Origin: GCA-2720975 sp964469565 | Lineage (GTDB): Bacteria > Planctomycetota > UBA1135 > GCA-002686595 | Direction of reading: 5' to 3' | Assembly (NCBI GenBank): GCA_964469565.1 | Contig: CAYXZD010000010.1 | Span: 62,001 to 126,000 of the forward strand | Length of the DNA: 64,000 nt | Part shown: one piece after another, positions 27,773 to 36,785 of the stretch | How the letters are laid out: each line of letters opens with the position of its first letter | Position numbering within the stretch: the stretch's first letter is position 1 | The notes under the pieces: model-generated | What the model saw: only the letters and a program-made list of their open reading frames with translations | Told to the model about the DNA's origin: nothing | Databases searched by the model: none | Translations under genes and position numbers: made by a program

Positions 27773-30706
27773 CTAGCTGGGTTGCTCGCCATCCGAATAG
27801 CCATATCCGTAGCCATAACCGTACTCCCCGCCGTAGGCACCCACGACTCTGCCCGTGTAGACCGCATTGAGAATCACACCCAGCAACTTGACATCGGCCC
27901 GTCGCAAGCGATTCACAGCACCGGACAAGACGCGCCCAGGGACGACCCCGGAGCGGTAGATCAAGAGCAGCGCATCAAGGTTGCTCGCAAAGTTGGCCAC
28001 ATCTGCAACCACGATGGCAGGGGGCAAGTCGAAGACGACTAAATCGTAGGATTCCTTGAACTCATCGACGAGATCCAACGCCCGCTCCCCTGCAAGCAGC
28101 TCCCCAGAATGATGTGTCGGGCGCCCCGCCGGCAATACGCTCAGATTGTCGATCCCCACACTCTGCACACACTCCCGCCAGTCCTTGCCATCCTCGAGCA
28201 CATCCGCAAACCCCGGTCCCCGAGAGATTGAGAAAAGCGTGTGCAATTGCGCCTTGCGCAGGTCGCCGTCCACGAGCAAGATCTTGCGCCCGACTTTGGC
28301 AAACACGATAGCAAGGTCAGCGTTGGTGACAGTCTTCCCTTCACCCTTCGTGCACGATGTGCAAGCGAGGGTCTTGAGAGCATCTTCCCCGTGCATGGCA
28401 TGGCGCAAGGAAGCACGGATTGACCGGTAGGCTTCTGCCTGTGGGCCGTCCGGCGCAATCAGGATAGGCAAGGCGCGTTGCGCCTTGCGAACCCCTGAAA
28501 TACGCGTACGCCCGCGGGTGAAATCGGGAACCGCCCCAAGCACGGGCAGGCCGCTCACCCGCTCCACGTCGGCTTCGGTGTGAAGAGCCGCCCTCATGGC
28601 GTTACTGACCAGTCCCAGTGCACAGCCCAAGAGCAGCCCTAGGACGATTCCGAGGGCAATGAAGATCGTCGCACGGGGGAATGAGCGTGTATGGGGAGGT
28701 TGAGCGGGGTCAATCAGCACAGCGGCCGCCGAGGTAGCGGCGGCTGTGATTTGAGCCTCTTGTTCACTCTTCAACAAGAAAGCCACGATTTCTGAATGAG
28801 TCGACAGGTCCCGAGTCGCCTGAGCCAAGGTCAGTTGAGATTGCGGAAGATCACCCAAGCGTTGGTCCTGCTCGCGAATCTTTTCATCCACGGCACTCAC
28901 TTGATCGGCGAGCCCATTGACCTGAGAGGTCAGGCTTGCCCGCACTCGCTGCCGCAAGGTACCCACGGCACGGTCAATCGTCCCGCGCTCGTTGGTTGGC
29001 CATGAGTCGATACTCGTCGAGTAATCCGCGAGCAAGCGCTCATACCCCGATCGTGTGGAGCGCGCACCAGCCAGTGAGGCTTCGGCTTGGGCCGTGATGG
29101 TGACCACGAGAGCGCTGCGGCTTGCGCTCAAGGTCTCCAGCACTGGGTTCCCCGGCATCAACTCAGCACTGGCCCGCGCTATCTCCCCGTCCAATTCAGC
29201 TAAGGACTTAAGATAGGATTCGAACTCCGACGGCCCGTTCCCCGGGGTGACGGTCTTCGGTGCGAGGGCTAGACGCGCCACTGCTGCACTATCCCCGGCC
29301 GCAATCGCCTTCAGGGCCAGTTCATAGGTTTGAATGGTGAGCGAAGTCTCGTCGACGAGTGCCCGCAGGCGCAGGTGCTCGGCCTGCAAGAGTTGCTTAT
29401 ACCCCTGAACATCTGTCCGATCGAGTCGAAGGGACTCTGCCTCCAGAATGGAGAGTTCCTGAATATACCCCAGGGCCAAGAGGTTGGGCGTCTCCTTCCC
29501 CAATCGGGCCAGGCCCTCGTAATCCCCGCGGTCAAGGAGTCCTAGCGCCTGGTTGAGAACCGTGCGGGCTAGGTCGAGCTGAGTGCTTTGAAGTTCGAGG
29601 GCGGCAATTTGGTCAATGATCGCCTTGGCCGAATCCGTCAGGGAAATGGTCTGAGGGTTGGCGCTTTGGAGATCCGCCACGCGCTTTTCAGCCTGCTCCA
29701 GTGAGTCCAACTGTTCGAGCAATTGCCTGCGAATGAACCCAAGCGTCCGCTCGGCCTTGAGGCGCCCAATCTGCACACTGCGCCGAATATAGTTCTTCGC
29801 TAGGGCATTGGCAGTCTCCGCCGCGCGATAGGGGCATGAGTCCTCCACCTTCACATTGACCACATTGGTTTTCCGACCAGATTCTGAGGCCGACGTGCGC
29901 TCCATGAGTCGCTCAACGGCGGTCGCCTCTGAGTGTCTCTTGACCCGGTAGGTCTGCCCAGCAAAGGCGCCGATGGCCCGTAAACGCAGGGTCTGATTGA
30001 ACACCTCAAAGGCCTCGTTGGGAGTGTAGCTGCGCTCAACCCAATCCTCATGCAGCGCCCCCCCATAGGAATCTGCCAACAAATACCCACCATGGATGGC
30101 CACGCGTACAGTGCCCTCATCCACAAAGTGAACATCCAAGGCGGGGGCCAGATCGGGGTCATCCTCATGACCCGGCGCTGGAGCCATCCACGCACGCAGG
30201 CGGTGGGACTCGGGCTTCTCACCCCAGATACGCCGCACCATGCCACGCGCCGGTCGAAGGTCGAAGGCATCGACAATTGTGTTCAGCCCCATCCCCTCCA
30301 TACTCGTCGTGTCACCAGCGGCGACGGGGTCAAAATCAGCGGCGGTCTCATCAAACAGGACAGGGTTCAGTGTGCGCGAAGATGGAGGCGCCGCCGTCAC
30401 CGCAGCGAGAGAACGGGAACGAATCAAGGCGATCTCAGCCTCCGCAGCCGGATCTGCCGTCAGGCTGGCCAACTCAGAGAGCACGCCACCCGTGGCCTCG
30501 TCTTGCTCCAAGAGCAGAGTTGCGCTCGCTTTGTATTGGGGCGTGCGAGTCCCCACCCAGAGAATCGTGAGCAGAGTCACGACCAGGGTCACAACGCCAA
30601 CCAACCTGTGTTGACGGGCGAGAATCTGAACGATCTCACCCAAGTGAATGGTGTCATCGGCTGGAGTTTGGCCGCCGTAGCCGTGGGTTGGGGTTTCCGT
30701 GGTCAT
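27773..30706 (-). CDS. Polysaccharide co-polymerase with tyrosine autokinase (Wzz/BY-kinase)
   Basis: The protein has 977 residues. A Wzz domain begins with a membrane helix at about 32-55. A long coiled-coil periplasmic part follows (about 290-650), then a second helix at about 676-700. The C-terminal cytoplasmic BY-kinase has Walker A CTSCTKGEGKT (about 782), Walker A' ILLVDGD (about 805), Walker B LVVFDLPPA (about 889) and a tyrosine cluster YGYGYGYGYS at the tail, the usual autophosphorylation site. Such proteins control chain length and export of exopolysaccharide or capsule. Fusion of both parts is the proteobacterial-type layout. The Wza-like lipoprotein gene lies 75 bases upstream. 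Confidence 0.95.
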   Translation of the reverse strand: MTTETPTHGYGGQTPADDTIHLGEIVQILARQHRLVGVVTLVVTLLTILWVGTRTPQYKASATLLLEQDEATGGVLSELASLTADPAAEAEIALIRSRSLAAVTAAPPSSRTLNPVLFDETAADFDPVAAGDTTSMEGMGLNTIVDAFDLRPARGMVRRIWGEKPESHRLRAWMAPAPGHEDDPDLAPALDVHFVDEGTVRVAIHGGYLLADSYGGALHEDWVERSYTPNEAFEVFNQTLRLRAIGAFAGQTYRVKRHSEATAVERLMERTSASESGRKTNVVNVKVEDSCPYRAAETANALAKNYIRRSVQIGRLKAERTLGFIRRQLLEQLDSLEQAEKRVADLQSANPQTISLTDSAKAIIDQIAALELQSTQLDLARTVLNQALGLLDRGDYEGLARLGKETPNLLALGYIQELSILEAESLRLDRTDVQGYKQLLQAEHLRLRALVDETSLTIQTYELALKAIAAGDSAAVARLALAPKTVTPGNGPSEFESYLKSLAELDGEIARASAELMPGNPVLETLSASRSALVVTITAQAEASLAGARSTRSGYERLLADYSTSIDSWPTNERGTIDRAVGTLRQRVRASLTSQVNGLADQVSAVDEKIREQDQRLGDLPQSQLTLAQATRDLSTHSEIVAFLLKSEQEAQITAAATSAAAVLIDPAQPPHTRSFPRATIFIALGIVLGLLLGCALGLVSNAMRAALHTEADVERVSGLPVLGAVPDFTRGRTRISGVRKAQRALPILIAPDGPQAEAYRSIRASLRHAMHGEDALKTLACTSCTKGEGKTVTNADLAIVFAKVGRKILLVDGDLRKAQLHTLFSISRGPGFADVLEDGKDWRECVQSVGIDNLSVLPAGRPTHHSGELLAGERALDLVDEFKESYDLVVFDLPPAIVVADVANFASNLDALLLIYRSGVVPGRVLSGAVNRLRRADVKLLGVILNAVYTGRVVGAYGGEYGYGYGYGYSDGEQPS

Positions 30707-30781
30707 GTATTCTGCAAGCGAGTCGGGGGGGGCGAGGGTGGCGTGAGCAGGGCACCCACACCTTCACGAGTGACTCTCGCG

Positions 30782-31516
30782 TCAATCTTGATAGAGGCGG
30801 TCATAAGCCAAGGCCAACGAAGCAATCTGGCTGAGAGTAAAGCCCACCCCTTGGAGATAGGGCAGGGTGGATTCCCTGAAGACGCCCACGCCAGATTTTT
30901 GGACAAACAGCATGTCCCCCGGAAGTACTTGGATCAGGCCATCGGGGCCGAGGGTTTGAGCATTGAAGGGGATCACATTGATATCACTCTCGCCATGCTT
31001 GCGAATGACAAAGGCGCGCACGTCGTTCGCACCGGGAAGGAGGCCGCCCCCTAAGGAGAGCGCCTCCAGGGCTGACAGCGGACGATCCATCGGATATGCG
31101 CCCGTGTTCTTGATTTCCCCAAACAAATAGAATCTGCGCGATTGGTACTCGAGCACCGAAACACTGACCGATGGATTGCGCAGGCTGGAGCCCAGGCGAT
31201 CCTCAATCAAACTTGCAGCTTCGCCCACGGAGAGGCCCTCGACCTTGACAACTCCGGCGAGTGGCAGACTTAGGGTCCCATCTGGCGCTACCCGCACGCC
31301 GCTGATGGGGGTCGACGCCTGAGCGTGGCCGTACACGTTGACATGCAACAGATCACTCGGGCCCAGGGTAAAAGCATCTCGAGCCGGTGATGCGGCAACG
31401 GCAGGAGGCTGTCCGACGTCGATGCTTGCCAGGGGAGCCGGGGGCGCACTGCACGCACCCATGAATAGACAGCCGCTGATGAAGACTCGGGCAAGAATGG
31501 GCTGGTGTAGATTCAT
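30782..31516 (-). CDS. Wza-like polysaccharide export lipoprotein
   Basis: The protein has 244 residues from ATG 31516, chosen because MNLHQPILARVFISGCLFMGAC gives a signal peptide with a lipobox ending in Cys22. The polysaccharide export domain follows (LGPSDLLHVNVYG, VAPDGTLSLPLAGVVKVEGLS). Then come SLBB-like segments (FYLFGEIKNTGAYPM, LLPGDMLFVQKSG). It forms the outer-membrane export channel for the polymer whose length the neighbouring Wzz/BY-kinase controls. The C terminus (LSQIASLALAYDRLYQD) is amphipathic, as in short OPX proteins. Confidence 0.93.
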   Translation of the reverse strand: MNLHQPILARVFISGCLFMGACSAPPAPLASIDVGQPPAVAASPARDAFTLGPSDLLHVNVYGHAQASTPISGVRVAPDGTLSLPLAGVVKVEGLSVGEAASLIEDRLGSSLRNPSVSVSVLEYQSRRFYLFGEIKNTGAYPMDRPLSALEALSLGGGLLPGANDVRAFVIRKHGESDINVIPFNAQTLGPDGLIQVLPGDMLFVQKSGVGVFRESTLPYLQGVGFTLSQIASLALAYDRLYQD

Positions 31517-31846
31517 AGGTTTCTGGGGCGGGATGGAATCACACAAGTTCTGAGATACGAAGGCAAGGGGGGGCGTGCAGGCCTAGTGGAGTTGAGGCAG
31601 GGACGCCACGTGGACCCCGGCGCTCCCTCGCCGCGGTTCACCAGTGCCATGTCCCTCCAATGGGCCAGAGGTATTATTACCCCGTAGCGCCGGTCCAAAC
31701 AAGAATCGGATCCCCAGGGAAACGCTCGCTGATCTCCGCATTCAATCTGAATATCGGGGCACAATTCGGGCCTGAGTTTGCCTAGCCAACTTCCACACAG
31801 CATGCGCCAATTGAGAGTGGCACCCCGGGAGTGACCCTACCAGTGT
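31517..31846. other. 330-base gap
   Basis: It lies upstream of the minus-strand Wza-like gene and downstream of the phosphatase gene on the same strand. It presumably contains the promoter of the export operon. No gene or recognisable element was found. Confidence 0.4.
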
Positions 31847-32587
31847 TCAGGGCGAGGCGTATTTGCGCTGCGCAGCCACCGATTGCAGCTCATCCCTCTC
31901 CGGGCAATAGGCCGTCAACCGCCCCCCGTAGACACATCCGGTGTCCACCCCCATGGCCACAACGAGCCCCCCCACCCGCTGCACCCGTGCCGTCTTCGAA
32001 GGTGTATGGCCAAAAACGACCAGATTGGGGCCCGAATAGCGCTCATACCAGTAGGGCTTGCCCCGCTGGGGCAAGCGGCGCAGGGAAGTGAGTTCCTCGC
32101 GATGATGATCCTCTGGATGACGCCCGGGCAACAGACCCGCATGCACCACGCACCAGGGGCGCTGATCGGGTGTCATGCCTGAACCGGCAATCTCTGCGTG
32201 TTCGGAGAAGAAGCCCGCATGCCCCTGCAGGAATCGCAAGACATCAGCTCTGCGCTCTTCGGGGACATGGCAAGGGCGTCCACCATCACCTGCCATGTCC
32301 TCTGGCGCCAGATTCTCAAACTCAGTTCGTAGAGGCGGTCGATCGGAACCGTCAACCTGCTGGGGCGCGAGTCCAAACCGATCGAGCATGCGCATTTCGT
32401 GATTCCCAAGAATGAATCTCGCCCCGACAGACTCCATGAGGTCGAGGACTCCGACTGGATCGGGGCCCCGATGGAATAGATCTCCAACGCTGACGACGGA
32501 GTCGCTCGGTTGCAATTCCAATTGCGAAAGCAGAGATGAGAATTCCTCGGAACACCCATGAATATCGCCCACGATCCAAGTCGCCAT
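31847..32587 (-). CDS. PP2A/ApaH-like metallophosphoesterase
   Basis: The protein has 246 residues. It has calcineurin-like metal motifs in order: VGDIHGC (about 6-12), VSVGDLFHRGPDP (about 33-45; His replaces the usual Asp in GDxxDRGP), ILGNHEMRML (about 59-68), VVHAGLLPG (about 148) and VFGHTPSKTA (about 190). The substrate could be phosphoprotein or diadenosine tetraphosphate. Its position just upstream of the Wza/BY-kinase genes makes a role in dephosphorylating the tyrosine kinase conceivable, but that is inference, as no promoter link is shown. Confidence 0.88.
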   Translation of the reverse strand: MATWIVGDIHGCSEEFSSLLSQLELQPSDSVVSVGDLFHRGPDPVGVLDLMESVGARFILGNHEMRMLDRFGLAPQQVDGSDRPPLRTEFENLAPEDMAGDGGRPCHVPEERRADVLRFLQGHAGFFSEHAEIAGSGMTPDQRPWCVVHAGLLPGRHPEDHHREELTSLRRLPQRGKPYWYERYSGPNLVVFGHTPSKTARVQRVGGLVVAMGVDTGCVYGGRLTAYCPERDELQSVAAQRKYASP

Positions 32588-33004
32588 ATCATGAGCCTAC
32601 CTTGTAGGGCCATCCCGAACCAACCACCGATGCCTGTGAACCGCACCGTTAGTGGGGAGGTGACTAGCACAATTACCTAAAGAGGAAACTTTTTTGGTTT
32701 TGCCTGTCACTGGACAACCGGAATCGAACTTTATCCCAACACCCCAAGCAGTAATCATTACGGATCGCATGACGTGCATCCGCACCGATTTCAGGATGCC
32801 CCAACGAATTGAGGCCGGCCTGGATTGAATGTGGAATCGGGGTGGCCGGAATTGTACGCTCAAGACGAGTGACCCACTTTCCATGGGGCACCCACCGATA
32901 TCAATCGCCGCAATAGCTCCGTTCTATTCCCAACTCTTGCCTTGAAACACCCCATGGGAGGGGGTGTTTTCCTGAGCAGGTCTCACTCGCTTCTACAACT
33001 CGCC
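32588..33004. other. 417-base divergent gap with hairpin
   Basis: It separates the minus-strand phosphatase from the plus-strand sugar transferase. It includes an AT-rich patch (ACTTTTTTGGTTTTG near 32688) and a terminator-like hairpin at 32945-32969. No protein gene fits. A short plus-strand transcript ending at the hairpin is possible. Confidence 0.4.
32945..32969 (+). terminator. Terminator-like hairpin upstream of the sugar transferase
   Basis: AAACACCCC (32945-32953) pairs perfectly with GGGGTGTTT (32961-32969), with a 7-base loop, and the run of Ts ends at 32970. It looks like an intrinsic terminator or attenuator on the plus strand, 35 bases before the ATG at 33005. No plus-strand gene lies upstream for it to terminate. 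Confidence 0.6.
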
Positions 33005-34006
33005 ATGACTGATTCCACCTCCCAACACCCAAACCCCAAGAACCCTTCCAAGCGAGGGGGACCGACGTTGAGATCGGCCGCCCCCAATGAGGGAATACTC
33101 CTCGGCCCGGGGTCGCAATCCGCCGGGCAGGGCACCGGGGTAGCCCCCCAGCGATTGACCACGGGCTCATCACAGGAACCAGAATTGGTACCAGAATCGG
33201 TACCAGAATCGGTACCACAACTGGCCCCCACCAAGGGCCCGCGCCCAATCGGGACGGGCCATCCGGCTCATATCGACGAGCTGCAAGGCCCTCAGCAAGC
33301 CCTCGATCCAAGCACGGACCTCGAACCCAGTGATCACGACTGGACGGCCTTGCACCCCTCGGGAGGCTACGCACGAATCGGACGGCCTCTCTTGAATGGA
33401 CTGCTGCTGATCGTTTCCCTGCCCGTTGTTCTCTGCCTCCTTCCCCCACTCTGGATCATCAACGCGATTCTCGTGCGGTCGTTCCGCCATGCCATTTTCT
33501 GCCAAACGCGAATCGGAAAGCGGGGCCAGCCCTTCACGCTCTACAAGCTCTGCACAATGACACCAGCCGCAGGAAGTGAAGGAGAGCACTGGAGGAATGG
33601 TGACGAGGGCCGTGTAACCCCCTTCGGGCGGTTCCTCCGGCGCACCCACCTCGATGAGCTACCCCAGCTTCTCAACATCCTGCGTGGAGAGATGACATTC
33701 ATCGGCCCTCGTCCGGAGATGGTCGAAGCTCACGAATTCGGGTGTAGGGCCGTCCCTGAATTTGGCCGGCGCAATGCACTGAGGCCGGGCATCACTGGCC
33801 TAGCACAGGTCACAGCCGGCTATGCAGGTCACGATGCGCACATGTATCAACGCAAATACGAATTGGACGAGAGCTACCGCCTTAGCTACAGCTTGCGCGG
33901 GGACTTGGGGATCCTACTGCGGACGGGAATGTGGGTGATGCGCATGCGAGGTTGGCGCAACGATGCCCAGCAAGCTGAGAAACCCTCTACGCCCCACCCT
34001 GCTTGA
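33005..34006 (+). CDS. Undecaprenyl-phosphate sugar phosphotransferase (bacterial sugar transferase)
   Basis: The protein has 333 residues from ATG 33005; a longer frame from 32942 would run through the hairpin. Residues 1-125 are a polar, Pro/Gln/Ser-rich linker containing a short tandem repeat. One membrane helix at about 128-152 is followed by the Bac_transf domain: QTRIGKRGQPFTLYKLCTM, GRFLRRTHLDELPQLLNIL, GEMTFIGPRPEM and LRPGITGLAQVTAGY. These enzymes start polymer assembly by moving a sugar-1-phosphate onto the lipid carrier at the membrane. The nearby Wza and Wzz/BY-kinase genes indicate the same pathway. No glycosyltransferase, Wzx or Wzy gene is in the window. Confidence 0.93.
   Translation: MTDSTSQHPNPKNPSKRGGPTLRSAAPNEGILLGPGSQSAGQGTGVAPQRLTTGSSQEPELVPESVPESVPQLAPTKGPRPIGTGHPAHIDELQGPQQALDPSTDLEPSDHDWTALHPSGGYARIGRPLLNGLLLIVSLPVVLCLLPPLWIINAILVRSFRHAIFCQTRIGKRGQPFTLYKLCTMTPAAGSEGEHWRNGDEGRVTPFGRFLRRTHLDELPQLLNILRGEMTFIGPRPEMVEAHEFGCRAVPEFGRRNALRPGITGLAQVTAGYAGHDAHMYQRKYELDESYRLSYSLRGDLGILLRTGMWVMRMRGWRNDAQQAEKPSTPHPA
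33179..33214 (+). repeat. Three 12-bp repeats within the sugar transferase gene
   Basis: CCAGAATCGGTA occurs three times in tandem (the first copy has TTGG in place of TCGG) and keeps the reading frame. It encodes Pro-Glu-Ser/Leu-Val units in the N-terminal linker. Copy-number change would alter linker length without a frameshift. Confidence 0.88.
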
Positions 34007-34138
34007 GGGTCCGGATTCGCTGAATCATCGAAGAGACCGGTCTATGGGGCCTGCCTAGTTCTTTTGCTTCCCCAGCCCCCCGGCACCCCCAGTTTCGTCG
34101 GATTCCTGGGCACCTCAGTTCGCGGGGCTAGCGGTCCG

Positions 34139-35575
34139 TTAGACCGTGACGAGACCTTGATCCCCGACCAACGCCGCATGCTGGACCAGGAGCGGTTCAA
34201 CCTCGGTGGCAATGAAATCGAGCACCTGTTCGGGTGCCCGGCCCACGTAGCGGCTTCCGTCCAAGAGATCATCGAGGTTCTCTGCCAAGGCCGCGAAGGC
34301 AGGGTCGGCAGCCAAGCGATCCTTCATGGTGTTTTCACCGCCCTCCTTGATCAGCGCGGCTGCCTCATGGGAATGAACACGGATGCGTTCATGCAAGTCT
34401 TGGCGGTCTCCACCGGCCTTGACGGCCTCCATGAGCAAGTTTTCAGAGGCTAGGAAGGGCAACTCCGCATCGAGGTTGCGTCTCACGATGGCAGGATTGA
34501 CCACCAGCCCTCCGGCCACATCGAGGTACAGGTTGAGAATTGCATCCACCCCCAAGAAACACTCCGCAAGTGCAAGGCGGCGATTCGCAGAGTCGTCTAG
34601 AGTGCGCTCCAACCACTGATTGGCTGCCGTGTGAGCCGTGTTGCCCAGCGCTTCCATCACAAATCTCGACAGAGCACAGATGCGCTCACTTCGCATGGGA
34701 TTGCGCTTCCAAGGCATGGCTGAAGAACCGATTTGGTGCTTGCCAAAAGGCTCTTCCAGTTCACGTCGGTTGGCCAACAAGCGCAAGTCTGTGGCGAACT
34801 TGTGCGCCGATTGAGCAATCGACGACAGGACCTGGCAAACACGGAAATCCAGCTGTCGGGGGTAGGTCTGCCCAGTCACTCCAAATGTTCGCTCAAAGCC
34901 CATGCTCTTGGTGACTAGACGGTCGAGTTCACGCACCTTCTCGTGGTCACCATCAAACAGTTCTAAAAAGGACGCCTGAGTACCCGTCGTCCCCTTGACC
35001 CCACGGAAACGCACGCTGGACTCGGCGTGGTCTAAATCCTCCAGATCATGCACCAAGTCTTGGATCCAAAGACAGGCTCGTTTACCCACAGTCGTCGCCT
35101 GGGCGGGTTGATAATGGGTGAACCCCAAGGTCGGCAGATCCCGCCACTCTACCGCGAAGGACCGGAGTTTATCGAGCAGACTGACGAGCTGTGCTCGCAC
35201 AAGGCGCAAGCCATCACGCAAGAGGATGAGATCCGTGTTGTCCCCTACATAACAGGAGGTCGCTCCCAGGTGGATGATCCCACGGGCTTGCGGGCATTGG
35301 TCGCCAAATGCATGGACATGGGCCATGACATCATGGCGCAGTTTTGCCTCGTACCGTCCAGCTGATTCAAGGTCCACGTCATCGAGATGGGCGCGCATCT
35401 CTTCCAGCTGATCGTCGCGAATCTCCAACCCGAGCGCCTGTTCAGACTCAGCCAAGGCCAGCCACAGCTTTCGCCAAGTGGTGAACTTCTTGTCATCCGA
35501 GAAGTTGTGCCGCATAGCAGCACCGGCGTAGCGGGTGGAAAGTGGGCTCTGGTAGCTCTGTGGGTCTGGATTCAC
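34139..35575 (-). CDS. purB: Adenylosuccinate lyase
   Basis: The protein has 478 residues from a GTG at 35575. It splits adenylosuccinate and SAICAR in purine synthesis. The fumarase/aspartase superfamily pattern is clear: IIHLGATSCYVGDNTDL (about 99-115), TLGFTHYQPAQATTVGKR (catalytic His, about 150-165), FRGVKGTTGTQASF and the mobile signature loop GSSAMPWKRNPMRSE (catalytic Ser, about 286-300). The length and loop match the longer animal/planctomycete-type PurB. It is flanked by a VanZ-like gene upstream, with a triple 15/16-bp repeat in the gap. Confidence 0.96.
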   Translation of the reverse strand: MNPDPQSYQSPLSTRYAGAAMRHNFSDDKKFTTWRKLWLALAESEQALGLEIRDDQLEEMRAHLDDVDLESAGRYEAKLRHDVMAHVHAFGDQCPQARGIIHLGATSCYVGDNTDLILLRDGLRLVRAQLVSLLDKLRSFAVEWRDLPTLGFTHYQPAQATTVGKRACLWIQDLVHDLEDLDHAESSVRFRGVKGTTGTQASFLELFDGDHEKVRELDRLVTKSMGFERTFGVTGQTYPRQLDFRVCQVLSSIAQSAHKFATDLRLLANRRELEEPFGKHQIGSSAMPWKRNPMRSERICALSRFVMEALGNTAHTAANQWLERTLDDSANRRLALAECFLGVDAILNLYLDVAGGLVVNPAIVRRNLDAELPFLASENLLMEAVKAGGDRQDLHERIRVHSHEAAALIKEGGENTMKDRLAADPAFAALAENLDDLLDGSRYVGRAPEQVLDFIATEVEPLLVQHAALVGDQGLVTV

Positions 35576-35583
35576 GGTTCAAA

Positions 35584-35629
35584 CACTCCTGGGTCGGGGC
35601 ACTCCTGGGTAGGGCACTCCTAGGTCGGG
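35584..35629. repeat. Three tandem 15/16-bp repeats upstream of purB
   Basis: CACTCCTGGGTCGGGG (35584-35599) is followed by CACTCCTGGGTAGGG (35600-35614) and CACTCCTAGGTCGGG (35615-35629). The array starts eight bases upstream of the purB GTG, so it occupies the leader and ribosome-binding region. Confidence 0.88.
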
Positions 35630-35673
35630 ATCGGGGGGAACCAGTCTATCCCCTTCCCATCCCTGGCTCTGCC

Positions 35674-36297
35674 CTAGACAGCGAAGAACGTGAAGCTGGC
35701 AGCGAGGGCACACAGTAGACACCCATAGAGCACCCTCCCCACAAACCCCGCCCGGGTGGCCTCGGGGTCGGAGAGGTAGGCACCCACCTTGAGAGTGCAA
35801 AACACACCCGTGACATCGGTCAACCAATCAAGTGGAGATGAGTGCCTACCGGGAACAAAGAGCTGGTGAAGCTCATCGACCATGGCATACCCCAAGGCCA
35901 TCGCAGTCTGCCAGCGCAGGACTAGGGGCTCAAATTTGACCCAACCGCTGTCACGCACAGCGGTGGGAATGAGCAAGAGTGTGAGGATCCCGTACTCGAA
36001 GGCGTGGGCCAGATTGGCCACATAGGAGAGGGACAAGCCAGGATCCTCGCCAAGCGGGTCCTCCAAGCCGCTAACGAACCAAATGAGCCCCATCCAGATT
36101 CCCGGCAGCACCCACGCAACGGCACGCGGCTGCTTGAGCAGTAGAAGTCCCAACCAGCGGAAGAACCCTAGGAGACCCCCTCCCAATTCCCGCCCCCCCT
36201 TTTCCGAATCGCCGAGGTAGTACTCTTCTGCAAAGTCACCAGTGGAGGTCGGCTTTGCAGGCCGCCCTCGTGTACCTAGTTCAACTGGCCGCGCCAT
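35674..36297 (-). CDS. VanZ-like membrane protein
   Basis: The protein has 207 residues from ATG 36297; a TTG at 36318 is also open. A polar N-terminal stretch of about 45 residues is followed by four or five membrane helices. The VanZ signature lies at about residues 143-160: DELHQLFVPGRHSSPLDWLTD, with conserved Asp, Glu, His, Gln, Arg and Asp. VanZ-like proteins are inner-membrane proteins of unclear enzymology, named for a role in teicoplanin tolerance. The start overlaps the end of the upstream anti-sigma-like gene by 17 bases, so they are coupled. Confidence 0.86.
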   Translation of the reverse strand: MARPVELGTRGRPAKPTSTGDFAEEYYLGDSEKGGRELGGGLLGFFRWLGLLLLKQPRAVAWVLPGIWMGLIWFVSGLEDPLGEDPGLSLSYVANLAHAFEYGILTLLLIPTAVRDSGWVKFEPLVLRWQTAMALGYAMVDELHQLFVPGRHSSPLDWLTDVTGVFCTLKVGAYLSDPEATRAGFVGRVLYGCLLCALAASFTFFAV

Positions 36298-36778
36298 GTG
36301 CTTGTTCAACCTCCACAAGGATGCCCATCCCCCCCGGTGCCGAATGAATTCCTAGCCTAGTCACCATTTCAGCCAACAAGAATAGCCCACGGCCTCGCTC
36401 ATTGAGGGTCCCAGGTTTCCCCGAACTCGCCCGCCTTACCTGCTCGCGAAGTTCGTCCACATCCGTATTGCCACGATCCACCACCTGCAATTCCCAGCAT
36501 TGTGGCTCCAAGCGCAAACTAACCCGTACCTGCGCCCCAACCTGCACATCGGCCACCTCCCGTGCCGCCCCCCCCCCGTGGTCAATCGCATTGTCGATCA
36601 GTTCACCGACCACAAACTCCAGCGTCGCCAACTCGTCGCCCACCAAGCCGTGTCCTTGGGCGAATGATCGCACAGCAGCCCGGGCCCGCCGGCCGATGGC
36701 ATGGGCAGCCGGAAACTCCAAACTCAGATGGGGCCCCTGCTCAATCCGTCCAAGATCATCCGTCCCCAAATCAATCAT
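36281..36778 (-). CDS. Anti-sigma-factor-like histidine kinase-type ATPase (RsbW-like)
   Basis: The protein has 165 residues and consists of one HATPase_c domain: N box ELIDNAIDHGG (about 69-79), G1-like VVDRGNTD (about 109) and G2 box ERGRGLFLLAEM (about 137-148). It lacks a dimerisation/His phosphoacceptor domain or receiver. This layout is typical of serine kinases that bind sigma factors or STAS anti-anti-sigma proteins. No STAS or sigma gene is adjacent. It follows nadC with a 7-base gap and overlaps the VanZ-like gene, so it sits inside an operon. Confidence 0.85.
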   Translation of the reverse strand: MIDLGTDDLGRIEQGPHLSLEFPAAHAIGRRARAAVRSFAQGHGLVGDELATLEFVVGELIDNAIDHGGGAAREVADVQVGAQVRVSLRLEPQCWELQVVDRGNTDVDELREQVRRASSGKPGTLNERGRGLFLLAEMVTRLGIHSAPGGMGILVEVEQAHGAAS

Positions 36779-36785
36779 CCCCCCA

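Noticed and set aside
32700..32860. tRNA-like GTTCGATTCC on the minus strand
   Set aside because: No acceptor or T-stem pairing is present around the T-loop-like sequence.
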